Assembly (NCBI GenBank): GCA_015232735.1
Contig: JADFZC010000068.1
Coordinates: forward strand, 1-10,020
DNA from: Oligoflexales bacterium
GTDB taxonomy: Bacteria; Bdellovibrionota; Oligoflexia; Oligoflexales; Oligoflexaceae
Length of the DNA stretch: 10,020 bases
Reading direction: 5' to 3'
The translations under genes and the position numbers were made by a program. The notes beneath the pieces are model-generated. The model ran no database searches, had not been told where the DNA came from, and saw only the letters and a list, made by a program, of their open reading frames with translations. Position 1 is the stretch's first letter, and every line of letters starts with the position of its first letter. Shown here in pieces: positions 1-7,554 of the stretch.

Positions 1-2741
1 TGTTTGGAAGTCTGCCTCATGCGTATGAGGCACTGAAGAAAGGAAGGGATTATCTTGATGGGATGTCCGGAACGTACGGCATACCCGCCTTCAACTTTTA
101 TGAATCGCTCACTCTGCTTGGAATAGCCGAAAAAAGTTCTTTCTGGAAACGTTTAAAATTATTGATCAGAATAAGAATCAACCAGGCCAAAATGAAAAAA
201 TGGGCAAAACATGCCAGTGTAAATTATATGCATAAGTGGAAAATTGTGGAGGCTAGGCTTGCCTCGCTGAGAAACAGGAGGGAGCTGTCCCAGACGCTCT
301 TTGATGAGGCGGTGGAACTTGCCGGCACATCCGGATTTATACAGGAAGAGGCTTTGGCGTTGGAACTTGCCGCGGTTTTCAACCTGGGCCTTAGGAGGAA
401 AATCATAGCGCAGTCCTATATGAGCAGGGCATGGCACCTGTACAGGCAATGGGGTGCATATGCAAAATGCGACCAGCTTGAAAAGATTTATCCTTCACTT
501 GTCCAGCAGAGAGTCGTAAAAGAGAACACTTCTTCAAGCAAATCCAGCTTTATGACGGCTGCCGGTTCGATGAACAGCCAGTTGGATAAAGGCGGGGAGG
601 GAGTGGAGCAGTTAAAGTGGAGGTGCGACATAGAGTCGGTCTTCAAGGCCGGGCAGGCAATTTCTTCGGAGACTGTCATAGACAGGCTTCTCGAAAAGGT
701 TCTCAGGACAATCGTTGAGAATATTGGAGCGCACAGCTGTGTCCTCCTTCTGAAGGATCCCACTAAGAACGAGCTTCACATCAGGGCCAGATACGAGACC
801 CAGAAAGACAATTTTTATCTTTATCCTCCGGAACAATATAAAGAGTATGACGATGTGCCTATCGGAATGGTGAATCTTGCGGTCAGGACCAAAAAGTCCC
901 AGGTCGTTTTTGATGCAAGTCAGGACAGCAATCTGACCATGGAACCGTACGTGAACAGACATCACCCAAGATCGGTAATCTGTTCACCGCTCCTCAGGCT
1001 TTCAGAGACGCTGGGCATCGTGTATGCCGAAAATAATCTGGCGGGCGGGATTTTCACGACAGACCATCTTCAGATAACCCAGCTTCTGGGATCACAGGCC
1101 GCTATCGCCATAGACAATGCGATGCTTTATCACAATCTGGAACAGAAAGTGGCCGAAAGAACACTAAGTTTAAGGGAAAAAACAAATAATATAAATACAA
1201 TGCTCCAGAACCTGCCTCAGGGCATCTTTATGGTTATCGGCGGAAACATAATACACCCGGAATATTCAAATTACCTTGAAAAGATATTTGAAACAACGAA
1301 TATAAAATATCTTGAAGTGAGAGAATTTCTGTTCTCTGGAACCAATCTTGGAAAGGATGAAATAGAAAATGTCCTGACCGCTCTTGACGTCATAATAGAC
1401 CATTCTGCGGTAGTATATGAATTCAACCGTCATCTTCTGGTCGGCCAGTGCCAGAAAAGTTTTCCGGATGGCAGGGTAAAAACGCTTGAGATTGGCTGGA
1501 ATCCGATTGTCAACGAGGACAAGAATGTGGAAAAAATGATGGTTACCGTAAGGGATGTCACTGAACTCAGACAGTTGCAGAAGGTAGCGGCTGAGCAGCA
1601 GCGGGAGATAAGCATCATGAGTCAAATACTGGCGACGCCGGGACGGAAGTTCACGCATTTTGTAAATGAGGTGAAGTCGCATATCGAGGCTGGAAGGGCG
1701 ATACTTGATGATAAAAACGTTGGAAGGGCCCAGATGATTAATGAACTCTGCCGGCACATGCATGCGATAAAGGGAAATGCCAGAACACATGATTACAGAA
1801 TAATTAGCGAATGCGCACATGAGGCCGAAGATGTGCTGGTATCTAAGGGCAGGGATCTTTCTTCCCTGGATCCGGGCATTTTGAAGGGCAGTATTGATAA
1901 CGTGGAAAAAACCCTTAACGAGTATGAGACGGTATTTTTTACAAAGGTAAAAACCTGGGAAGAAGGAACGGAAGGCAAAAACAGGGATGAATCGATTGAC
2001 GAGAGCGTAGCAGCCTTCATGGACGATGTAAGGAGGAGGATTGATGGAGGGGAAATCAAGGAAGATGAGGTGTCAAAATATCTGAATATCGCGGCTGACA
2101 TTCTAAGATCGGTATCGTTCGAAAGCATAGTGGAAGACCCGATTGCCGGGACTGCAAGGATTGCCAAAAGGATCGGCAAGTCAGTCCCGATAATAAGGGT
2201 GGAGGGACATGGTATTCGGATGGTATCTGGATTTTCCGGCATTCTCAAGGATGTGATAATCCATGCGCTTAGTAATGCCATAGATCATGGGATAGAAATG
2301 GATGATGTAAGGATTAAAAAGGGAAAGACGCCCAGTGGCCAAATTGATATTTGCATTGAGCAGCAGGATGGAAACTATATTCTAAAGGTCAAAGATGATG
2401 GCAGGGGTCTGGACGTTAAAGCCTTGAGGGAAAAGGCGAGCTCGTCAGGGCTGGCTGATCCGGTTTCTTTGGAGAAAGATGTGGAGAAGCTTGTGGATCT
2501 GGTATTTATAAGTGGATTTTCGACGGCCGGATCGGTCACTGAAATCTCAGGACGCGGTGTCGGAATGGATGTGATTCGGGGAGAACTCAGGTCTCTGGGC
2601 GGTGATGCATATATTTCGCTGACAGGCAGTGAAACCCTGGATGAAACGGTTTCTTTTGAACTGCATGTGAAAATTCCGGGAAGATATGCAATTGATCCCC
2701 GGCATTTGCTGGAGACGGGTCAAACTAAAAGAGCGGCATGA
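1..2741 (+). CDS. Multidomain sensor histidine kinase, C-terminal part (ATPase-associated helical region, GAF, PAS-like, Hpt, CheA-type HATPase); 5' truncated by window
   Basis: The frame is open from position 3 through the left edge, so the ATG at 63 is probably internal; residues below count from it. Residues about 1-150 match the helical tail that follows the AAA ATPase of Ser/Thr-kinase/ATPase/GAF/histidine-kinase giants (KKWAKHASVNYMHKW; EEALALELAAVF). A GAF domain spans about 186-355 and a coiled coil about 356-382, followed by a PAS-like segment ending in VTVRDVTELRQLQ (about 380-507). An Hpt-like helix carries HAIKGNAR with His567 as the likely phosphoacceptor. The HATPase has an N box (Asn738 in SNAIDHG), G1 (DDGRGLD, 778-784) and G2 (GRGVGMD, 830-836), all CheA-like. 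No CheW-like P5 domain follows. It probably autophosphorylates and passes phosphate to a receiver such as the one at 2861. No TM helix is visible, so it is likely cytoplasmic. The N-terminal kinase and ATPase domains are inferred from family architecture and are not seen here. Confidence 0.88.
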   Translation, partial: FGSLPHAYEALKKGRDYLDGMSGTYGIPAFNFYESLTLLGIAEKSSFWKRLKLLIRIRINQAKMKKWAKHASVNYMHKWKIVEARLASLRNRRELSQTLFDEAVELAGTSGFIQEEALALELAAVFNLGLRRKIIAQSYMSRAWHLYRQWGAYAKCDQLEKIYPSLVQQRVVKENTSSSKSSFMTAAGSMNSQLDKGGEGVEQLKWRCDIESVFKAGQAISSETVIDRLLEKVLRTIVENIGAHSCVLLLKDPTKNELHIRARYETQKDNFYLYPPEQYKEYDDVPIGMVNLAVRTKKSQVVFDASQDSNLTMEPYVNRHHPRSVICSPLLRLSETLGIVYAENNLAGGIFTTDHLQITQLLGSQAAIAIDNAMLYHNLEQKVAERTLSLREKTNNINTMLQNLPQGIFMVIGGNIIHPEYSNYLEKIFETTNIKYLEVREFLFSGTNLGKDEIENVLTALDVIIDHSAVVYEFNRHLLVGQCQKSFPDGRVKTLEIGWNPIVNEDKNVEKMMVTVRDVTELRQLQKVAAEQQREISIMSQILATPGRKFTHFVNEVKSHIEAGRAILDDKNVGRAQMINELCRHMHAIKGNARTHDYRIISECAHEAEDVLVSKGRDLSSLDPGILKGSIDNVEKTLNEYETVFFTKVKTWEEGTEGKNRDESIDESVAAFMDDVRRRIDGGEIKEDEVSKYLNIAADILRSVSFESIVEDPIAGTARIAKRIGKSVPIIRVEGHGIRMVSGFSGILKDVIIHALSNAIDHGIEMDDVRIKKGKTPSGQIDICIEQQDGNYILKVKDDGRGLDVKALREKASSSGLADPVSLEKDVEKLVDLVFISGFSTAGSVTEISGRGVGMDVIRGELRSLGGDAYISLTGSETLDETVSFELHVKIPGRYAIDPRHLLETGQTKRAA

Positions 2742-2770
2742 TTTACATGTTTATAATTATTTGTTATTAT
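2742..2770 (+). promoter_or_regulatory. Candidate sigma70 promoter for the receiver gene
   Basis: TTTACA (2742-2747) and TATTAT (2765-2770) are separated by exactly 17 nt, and each matches the sigma70 consensus at 5 of 6 positions. The pair lies just after the kinase stop codon and about 90 nt before the receiver start at 2861. The surrounding sequence is AT-rich, so chance matches are possible. If real, the receiver can be transcribed independently of the upstream kinase. Confidence 0.42.
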
Positions 2771-2860
2771 ATATGAATATTTTAAAAAAGATGAAAAATA
2801 ACGGTTTTCCAATACCGGGCATTTTGCAAGCAACATATTCGGAAAATAGGTTGGATTGTC

Positions 2861-3238
2861 ATGATAAAAAAAGTATTGGTTGTGGATGATTCAAAAATCA
2901 TGCTTTTAAAAATCCAGAATATTTTGGAGAAAGCCGGACATCCGGTAATAACGGCCATGACAGGCATGGACGGCATTGAACTGGCGCGCCAGAATCCTGA
3001 TATCAATTTGATTATAACAGACCTGGGCATGCCGGGGATAAGCGGCATGGAGATGTGCGAAAAGATCAGGGAGATACCGGAGCATAAAAATACGGCAATC
3101 CTTGTGTGTACGACCGATACCTCTTCCGATATGAAAGATAGGGCAAAGAGGGTTGGCGTGAAATGGTGGATTGTCAAGCCGATAAATGATGTGAATTTTG
3201 GCAAGGCCATCGATTTGATACATCAGACTATTGGCTGA
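2861..3238 (+). CDS. Stand-alone CheY-like response regulator receiver
   Basis: This 125-residue protein is a single receiver domain with no output domain. The acidic pocket is Asp9/Asp10 (LVVDDS), the phosphoacceptor is Asp54 (ITDLGMPG), the switch Thr is Thr84 (LVCTT) and the conserved Lys is Lys106 in the VKP motif. All catalytic positions are intact. Trp102 and Trp103 just before the Lys are unusual for the family. The gene lies between two Hpt-containing kinases on the same strand, 119 nt after the first and 149 nt before the second, so it is a natural phosphoacceptor for either. The ribosome binding site is weak (an AGG about 10 nt before the ATG). An earlier ATG at 2773 is in another frame. 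Without an output domain it presumably acts by protein contact or as a phosphate shuttle; which one cannot be told from sequence. Confidence 0.92.
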   Translation: MIKKVLVVDDSKIMLLKIQNILEKAGHPVITAMTGMDGIELARQNPDINLIITDLGMPGISGMEMCEKIREIPEHKNTAILVCTTDTSSDMKDRAKRVGVKWWIVKPINDVNFGKAIDLIHQTIG

Positions 3239-3246
3239 TGATTATA

Positions 3247-3275
3247 TTGTCAGATGGTTTCGGTGCAACTTTATT
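3247..3275 (+). promoter_or_regulatory. Weak candidate promoter before the membrane kinase
   Basis: TTGTCA (3247-3252) is followed after 17 nt by TTTATT (3270-3275). The -35 matches at 5 of 6 positions and the -10 at only 4 of 6. The 149-nt gap before the kinase at 3388 leaves room for a promoter, and I saw no strong terminator in it. Read-through from the receiver gene is equally possible. Confidence 0.2.
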
Positions 3276-3387
3276 GCGGATTGGTTCCAAATTTTATGCT
3301 TCAGTACTTATATAGAGAAGAGAGAAAAAAACCTTTTGCAGCCTTTACCAAAATGGAGGCATACCAGTTAGACTTTAGGAATAATTT

Positions 3388-5703
3388 ATGATGGATACCA
3401 AGCTAAATTCCAAGTTTAGGTTTTTCAATTTGAGAATAATTTATGGCCTTTTCGGCATCGTGACGATCTCACTTTTTCTTTTCTATCTTTACAATACTGT
3501 GGATAAAATTGAGCTTTTTTTATCGAGAACAAAAAACATGATCGAGTTGCGAAGGACGTGGGATGAGATCGAAAAGAGCTCAAAAGATCTGCTCATTCAG
3601 ATCAATTTCAGATCAGCCATTAAACAATTTGAAAAGAACTACAATATTTTTGACAACCAACTTCATGCTTTCATCGAAGACCCCGTCATCGAAAGAATTC
3701 TGCGTGACAGTGTTGAAATCCGACGGAAAAGCACCATATTGCTCGAGATATGGCATAGGTATACCGAAAAAATCAAACCGATTATTGCGACCATTGAGAA
3801 TGCTAAGAACACTCATCAGTTTGATGAGAGTCTCTTGTTCATGCTGGGCAAGGCCTATGGTGAAAATACGCCTGACCGTGAAGATTTGAATGCGATGGTC
3901 GGTGATATCAGCTGGCTGGCGGCACAGAAGGGCGAGGTTTATTTTGAAAACGGTTATATTAACATTGGTACACTGCTCAAGGAAGTTACAGAGGTTATAA
4001 GCAGCAATATTTTGCATGAAGTCAAGAGAATAATAGCTGTCCAGCTTGTATTCGCCTTGATTGTAGGTGTCCTTGTCCTTTTCTTGACGCTTTTTGCCCA
4101 AAGACAGGCACAAAAAGAACAGATGATGGCAAACGGTCTCGAATATATGGATAAAATAAATGAAATCAATGCAAATATGGCACTTCTTTTGGATAATGTC
4201 AATCTTGGCATTTTGACGATCAATCTCGATTTCAAGATAGATCCCCAGTATTCACGTTACATAACAACCATATTTGCTGTTGAGGAAATTCCGCTTGATG
4301 CGGGGCCGGAATTTGTCGTGCAGAACTCAACTTTGAATGCAAGCACTGTAAGTCAAACCTATTCTGTTATCAACAGTATCATTGGCTATCATACGGACGC
4401 TTTTGAACTCAATAGACATCTTTTGCCTCGGGAGTTTGACAAGATCCTGCCGGGCGGGCACAAGAAAAGTCTTGAAATCGATTGGCTGCCGATCATAAAG
4501 GACGATGTAACAATCAAAGTCATGGTCGTTATCAAGGATGTCACCGAGTTAAAGAAACTCCACATAGAAAACAGGGTGCAAAGGCAGGAAATTTTGATGA
4601 TCGGTGAAATTCTGAATATAAAGCCTGAAAGCTGCGCTGTTTTCTTTGAGGATAATTCTGGACTCTCAAGAAAAGCCAAAACTATTTTTGACCACAAAGG
4701 CGACAAAAATGTGCTGATAACAGCACTGTTTCGCCTTTTGCATACGGCAAAGGGCAATGCGCGTTTATTTGGATTCTCCAGGATTGAAAATGATTTGCAC
4801 TTGTGTGAAGAGGCTCTTGTTAAAATGCGCGAGGGCAGCCTGCCATTGGATACTGACTATTTGAAAAGAGAAATCAGCAAGATCGATGATTCGATCACAG
4901 CCTATCGAAACCTCTTTTTTGAGCTGCACCGGAATTTTTCCAGTACGTCTGAAGAGTATTCTGCTTATAATTTTTTCAAGGAGGATTTGCGACCGCTCCT
5001 TATGTTTGAAGAGAGTGCAGACAGAGTTTCGATCTGCAATTCCATTTTTGCGAAGATTGAAGCGGCTTGTTATTCTTCTTTGAAAAAGATCCTTGAAATA
5101 GAAATTGAGTCCATGGATGCTCTTGCACTTGCCGTCGGGAAACCGAAACCTGAATTGATTTTGAGCGGCGACGTCTTCTTTTTTAGCAAGGTGATTGGTC
5201 AAAGCTTGCAGACATGCATCCTGCATCTCATACGCAATTCAATGGTTCACGGCATAGAAACGGAGGAGCGGCGCCTGAAATGCGGCAAACAAGCCCATGG
5301 CACTATAACCATAACATTGACAGCAGTCAAAAATTCTGTATTGATCGGTTACTGCGATGATGGAGCAGGGCTGGATTTGGCAGCCATTAAAAAGAAGGCG
5401 CTTGACCTGAATTTAATCGATGATCAGTCACGTGATGACGATGTCGCTGCCACAATTTTCACGCCAAATTTTACTACGAGCCGTGTTATTACGGAACTGG
5501 CCGGGCGTGGGGCAGGTATGGAGATTGTAAAAACTGCACTTGAAGATATCGGCGGCAATGTAACCATAGAATTCACGGGGCCTTTGACGGTCGATAAGCA
5601 CCGTCCATTCAAAGTCATAATGGATATCCCTGCGAAGTACACTCGTCAACAGATCACGGTTGAGAGGACTCCGGCACAGTCCATGATCGATATTGCGGTA
5701 TAA
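3388..5703 (+). CDS. Membrane-bound CheA-like histidine kinase with periplasmic helical sensor, PAS-like, Hpt and HATPase domains
   Basis: This 771-residue protein has TM1 at about 17-36, a periplasmic region of about 175 mostly helical residues, and TM2 at about 214-236. A cytoplasmic coiled coil follows, then a PAS-like segment (about 260-390) ending in VVIKDVTELKK. An Hpt-like helix carries HTAKGNAR with His452 as the likely phosphoacceptor. The HATPase shows Asn617 (IRNSMVHG), DDGAGLD (657-663) and GRGAGME (706-712). The cytoplasmic half is colinear with the kinase ending at 2741; both contain an NRHLL motif and an LEI-W-PI motif in the PAS-like part, so they are paralogues with different inputs. 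There is no CheW-like P5 domain. The start is ATG 3388 (or the adjacent ATG 3391), with AGGA about 9 nt upstream. A periplasmic binding protein follows after 37 nt, suggesting co-transcription and possibly shared ligand sensing. In G1 the usual Arg is Ala (DDGAGLD), which is tolerated in the family. Confidence 0.9.
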   Translation: MMDTKLNSKFRFFNLRIIYGLFGIVTISLFLFYLYNTVDKIELFLSRTKNMIELRRTWDEIEKSSKDLLIQINFRSAIKQFEKNYNIFDNQLHAFIEDPVIERILRDSVEIRRKSTILLEIWHRYTEKIKPIIATIENAKNTHQFDESLLFMLGKAYGENTPDREDLNAMVGDISWLAAQKGEVYFENGYINIGTLLKEVTEVISSNILHEVKRIIAVQLVFALIVGVLVLFLTLFAQRQAQKEQMMANGLEYMDKINEINANMALLLDNVNLGILTINLDFKIDPQYSRYITTIFAVEEIPLDAGPEFVVQNSTLNASTVSQTYSVINSIIGYHTDAFELNRHLLPREFDKILPGGHKKSLEIDWLPIIKDDVTIKVMVVIKDVTELKKLHIENRVQRQEILMIGEILNIKPESCAVFFEDNSGLSRKAKTIFDHKGDKNVLITALFRLLHTAKGNARLFGFSRIENDLHLCEEALVKMREGSLPLDTDYLKREISKIDDSITAYRNLFFELHRNFSSTSEEYSAYNFFKEDLRPLLMFEESADRVSICNSIFAKIEAACYSSLKKILEIEIESMDALALAVGKPKPELILSGDVFFFSKVIGQSLQTCILHLIRNSMVHGIETEERRLKCGKQAHGTITITLTAVKNSVLIGYCDDGAGLDLAAIKKKALDLNLIDDQSRDDDVAATIFTPNFTTSRVITELAGRGAGMEIVKTALEDIGGNVTIEFTGPLTVDKHRPFKVIMDIPAKYTRQQITVERTPAQSMIDIAV

Positions 5704-5725
5704 TACACCTTGTTTACTTTTATAT

Positions 5726-5733
5726 GGAGGAGG
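5726..5733 (+). promoter_or_regulatory. Strong ribosome binding site that sets the start of the binding-protein gene
   Basis: GGAGGAGG lies 7 nt before the ATG at 5741. It decides against an in-frame TTG at 5693, which would overlap the kinase stop and put this site inside the coding region. Confidence 0.8.
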
Positions 5734-5740
5734 AAGAAAT

Positions 5741-6979
5741 ATGATGTTTTCATTAAGCGCGAGTCAATTGATAGGGGTGACTTTTTTGACGCTGACGACT
5801 GTCGCTTCAGCCGAGATCAAGATCGGTGGTATGGCAACCCTTGAGGGGGCTTTCAAAGCGCTTGGCGATGACGGCATACTTGGAATTAACATGGCACTTG
5901 ATGAGGTTGGCGGGAAAATAGGCGATCAGAAAGTGGTGTTGGTCACAGCATCGACCGATGGATCTGCTGATCGTGCCGTCAGTGAGGCAAAGAGACTCAT
6001 TGAAAAGGAGGGTATTAAAATTTTGATAGGCCCGCTTTCTGGCGATGAGGGAATTGCTATTAAAGAGTTGGCCAAAAGTTATCCGGATCTGACCTTTATA
6101 AACGGGGGATCAGCGGCTCAGGATACAACGATGAAAAGTCCAGCTCCCAATTTTTTCAGATTTGGCACTGATGGTGCGCAGTGGCTTGCAGGAGTAGGGC
6201 GTACGGCTTTTGACAGGAAGGGCTACAAGCGCGTTGTTGTCATTGGGGAGGACTATTCCTTTCCTTATACGCAGGTCTATGGTTTTATCAAGGAGTTTTG
6301 TACCAGGGGGGGGAAAATTGTCAAAAAATTCTGGGTTAAGATAGGGGAAAATGATTATGCTCCGATCCTGAAACAGTTTCCCAACCAAAAAGAATATGAT
6401 GCCATTTTCCTCGCGCTTTCCGGTTCGGATGTTGTGAACTTTGTGTCTCAGCTTGCAAGGTATCGAATCAAAAAGCCGCTTATAGGCGGTACAAATGCCA
6501 TAGGGGGGGATATCCTCACCAGTATTTCAACCTACGGGGCTTACATTGACGGAATGCTGTCGGGCGGACCGATTCCTTACAATTATCAAAGGAAAGAGTG
6601 GCTAGATTTTGTTGCCAGATATAAAAAATATCAGGACATTGATAAGTTGACGCTTTTTGCCTACAGTTATTATATCGCCACCAAAGCCGCTGTTCTAGCT
6701 CTTGGCGAGACCGGGGGCAGTGTCAGCGATGCGAAGAAACTCCATGCAGTCCTCTCAAATTTGACCTTTGACACGCCGACAGGAAAGACGAAGCTTGATC
6801 AAAACCGCAATGGCATAACAAGCAATTTTGTTATGGAAGTCTATCTCGATAAGAAAACCAATAAAATGGCAATCAGGACTCTTGAACAGATGAACAATGT
6901 CGATCAGGCTCTTGGCGGGTCCTATCAGAAGATCGCTGCCGAGCCGTCTCCCAGTCGCGATTTTCCGAACTGCAAGTGA
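5741..6979 (+). CDS. Periplasmic branched-chain amino acid/amide-type substrate-binding protein (LivJ/LivK family, Peripla_BP_6)
   Basis: This 412-residue protein has a hydrophobic signal segment ending TVASA, with probable cleavage before Glu25. The n-region has no Lys or Arg, which is unusual for Sec signals. The mature protein opens with EIKIGGMATLEG, the classic first strand of type I periplasmic binding proteins. It continues with GINMALDEV, RLIEKEGIKILIGPLSGDEG, TFINGGSAAQD and a later GYKRVVVIGEDY, all typical of the LIV-binding family. Length is close to the usual 370-420. Known relatives bind branched-chain amino acids, amides, urea or aromatic acids; the ligand here cannot be assigned. 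No permease or ATPase gene follows: the next gene is a convergent receiver. With the sensor kinase only 37 nt upstream, it may act as a ligand-binding partner of that kinase, or serve a transporter encoded elsewhere. The start is chosen on the strong GGAGGAGG site. Confidence 0.9.
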   Translation: MMFSLSASQLIGVTFLTLTTVASAEIKIGGMATLEGAFKALGDDGILGINMALDEVGGKIGDQKVVLVTASTDGSADRAVSEAKRLIEKEGIKILIGPLSGDEGIAIKELAKSYPDLTFINGGSAAQDTTMKSPAPNFFRFGTDGAQWLAGVGRTAFDRKGYKRVVVIGEDYSFPYTQVYGFIKEFCTRGGKIVKKFWVKIGENDYAPILKQFPNQKEYDAIFLALSGSDVVNFVSQLARYRIKKPLIGGTNAIGGDILTSISTYGAYIDGMLSGGPIPYNYQRKEWLDFVARYKKYQDIDKLTLFAYSYYIATKAAVLALGETGGSVSDAKKLHAVLSNLTFDTPTGKTKLDQNRNGITSNFVMEVYLDKKTNKMAIRTLEQMNNVDQALGGSYQKIAAEPSPSRDFPNCK

Positions 6980-7029
6980 AAGAGGAGGAGTTTGAGCTGT
7001 TTTTGAATGGGAGGGTGTAAAGGTGATCC

Positions 7030-7073
7030 AGGGCTGTCCTGATTCTGACCGGGTATTGACCCATGCCCTAATT
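7030..7073. terminator. Weak candidate terminator between convergent genes
   Basis: An outer stem AGGGC (7030-7034) with GCCCT (7065-7069) encloses an inner stem GGGT (7051-7054) with ACCC (7059-7062), followed on the + strand by an AT-rich tail (AATTTATTAT). The large outer loop and the lack of a clean T-run make it a poor match to an intrinsic terminator. Its location between the ends of two converging genes is the main support. Confidence 0.25.
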
Positions 7074-7078
7074 TATTA

Positions 7079-7471
7079 TCAGGTATGTTCCGAGCCATTG
7101 CCATTGAGAACTTTTTGAATGATATTTACCAGCGCTTTGGTCGAACATGGTTTTTGGGCCCAAGCATGAATGCCAAGTTGCTTCGACTCTTCGCGCATAT
7201 CCTTGGAACCTTCACTTGTCAACATGATGATAGGAATATTCTTAAATTTGACATTTTCCCGAATTTTTCGCACCATATCCAAGCCGTTCATCTTCTCCAT
7301 ATAGTGATCTGTTAAAATCAGCTCAATACCCTGTTCCCGATTAAGCTTTTCGAGACCCATATCGCCGTCTTTTGCTTCGATGATATCAAAACCAGATTCT
7401 GTCAGAGCGCGTCCCATTTCCAGTCTGGCAGTTGATGAATCATCGACAAGTAATATTTTTTTCTGGCCCAT
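7079..7471 (-). CDS. Stand-alone CheY-like response regulator receiver
   Basis: This 130-residue single receiver domain lies on the minus strand. Asp10/Asp11 (LLVDDS) form the acidic pocket, Asp55 (LTDHYMEKMNG) is the phosphoacceptor, Thr85 (IIMLTSEG) is the switch Thr and Lys107 (QKP) is the conserved Lys. All key residues are present and there is no output domain. Its MLTSEG and AWAQKP motifs are close to chemotaxis-type CheY and PatA-like receivers, whereas the receiver at 2861 is more divergent around the Lys. The start is fixed by GAGGAGGAGG just upstream on the minus strand. It is convergent with the LivK-type gene and divergent from the PF04392-type gene, so it is its own transcription unit. 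A relay partnership with either Hpt-bearing kinase is inference. Confidence 0.92.
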   Translation of the reverse strand: MGQKKILLVDDSSTARLEMGRALTESGFDIIEAKDGDMGLEKLNREQGIELILTDHYMEKMNGLDMVRKIRENVKFKNIPIIMLTSEGSKDMREESKQLGIHAWAQKPCSTKALVNIIQKVLNGNGSEHT

Positions 7472-7473
7472 CG

Positions 7474-7483
7474 CCTCCTCCTC
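7474..7483 (-). promoter_or_regulatory. Strong ribosome binding site of the minus-strand receiver
   Basis: Read on the minus strand this is GAGGAGGAGG, with its upstream AGGAGG-like register well spaced from the ATG whose A is position 7471. It fixes the start codon. Confidence 0.75.
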
Positions 7484-7491
7484 AGATTTAG

Positions 7492-7505
7492 TTGAAATAT
7501 TTCAA
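7492..7505. promoter_or_regulatory. Palindrome in the receiver upstream region (possible operator)
   Basis: TTGAAATATTTCAA is a perfect 14-bp palindrome, about 20 nt upstream of the minus-strand receiver start. Overlapping or just beyond it are three minus-strand TATAAT matches (plus-strand ATTATA at 7505-7510, 7510-7515 and 7519-7524). It could be an operator or part of the 5' leader. In such AT-rich DNA chance is a real alternative. Confidence 0.3.
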
Positions 7506-7527
7506 TTATATTATAAAAATTATATCA

Positions 7528-7537
7528 TACCATAGAC
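7528..7537. repeat. Left target-site duplication of the MITE-like element
   Basis: TACCATAGAC directly abuts the left terminal inverted repeat and is repeated exactly at 7760-7769 against the right one. This is the arrangement left by a transposase making a 10-bp staggered cut. Confidence 0.7.
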
Positions 7538-7554
7538 CAATGGCACTAGGTTAA
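7538..7554 (+). repeat. Left terminal inverted repeat
   Basis: CAATGGCACTAGGTTAA is the exact reverse complement of 7743-7759. Confidence 0.75.

Noticed and set aside
1266..1820. 184-codon minus-strand ORF inside the first kinase
   Set aside because: It is a reading-frame shadow of the PAS-like/Hpt coding region, whose plus-strand motifs are clear.
2686..2889. 67-codon ORF bridging the kinase and receiver genes
   Set aside because: It overlaps the ends of both well-supported genes in another frame and has no recognisable motif or ribosome binding site.
5699..5704. TATAAT at the kinase stop codon as a promoter for the binding protein
   Set aside because: There is no -35-like hexamer at 15-19 nt, and the 37-nt gap and strong ribosome binding site fit co-transcription.
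6873..7064. Minus-strand ORF across the binding-protein 3' end
   Set aside because: It is mostly antisense to a clear coding region, has low-complexity Ser-rich content and no ribosome binding site.
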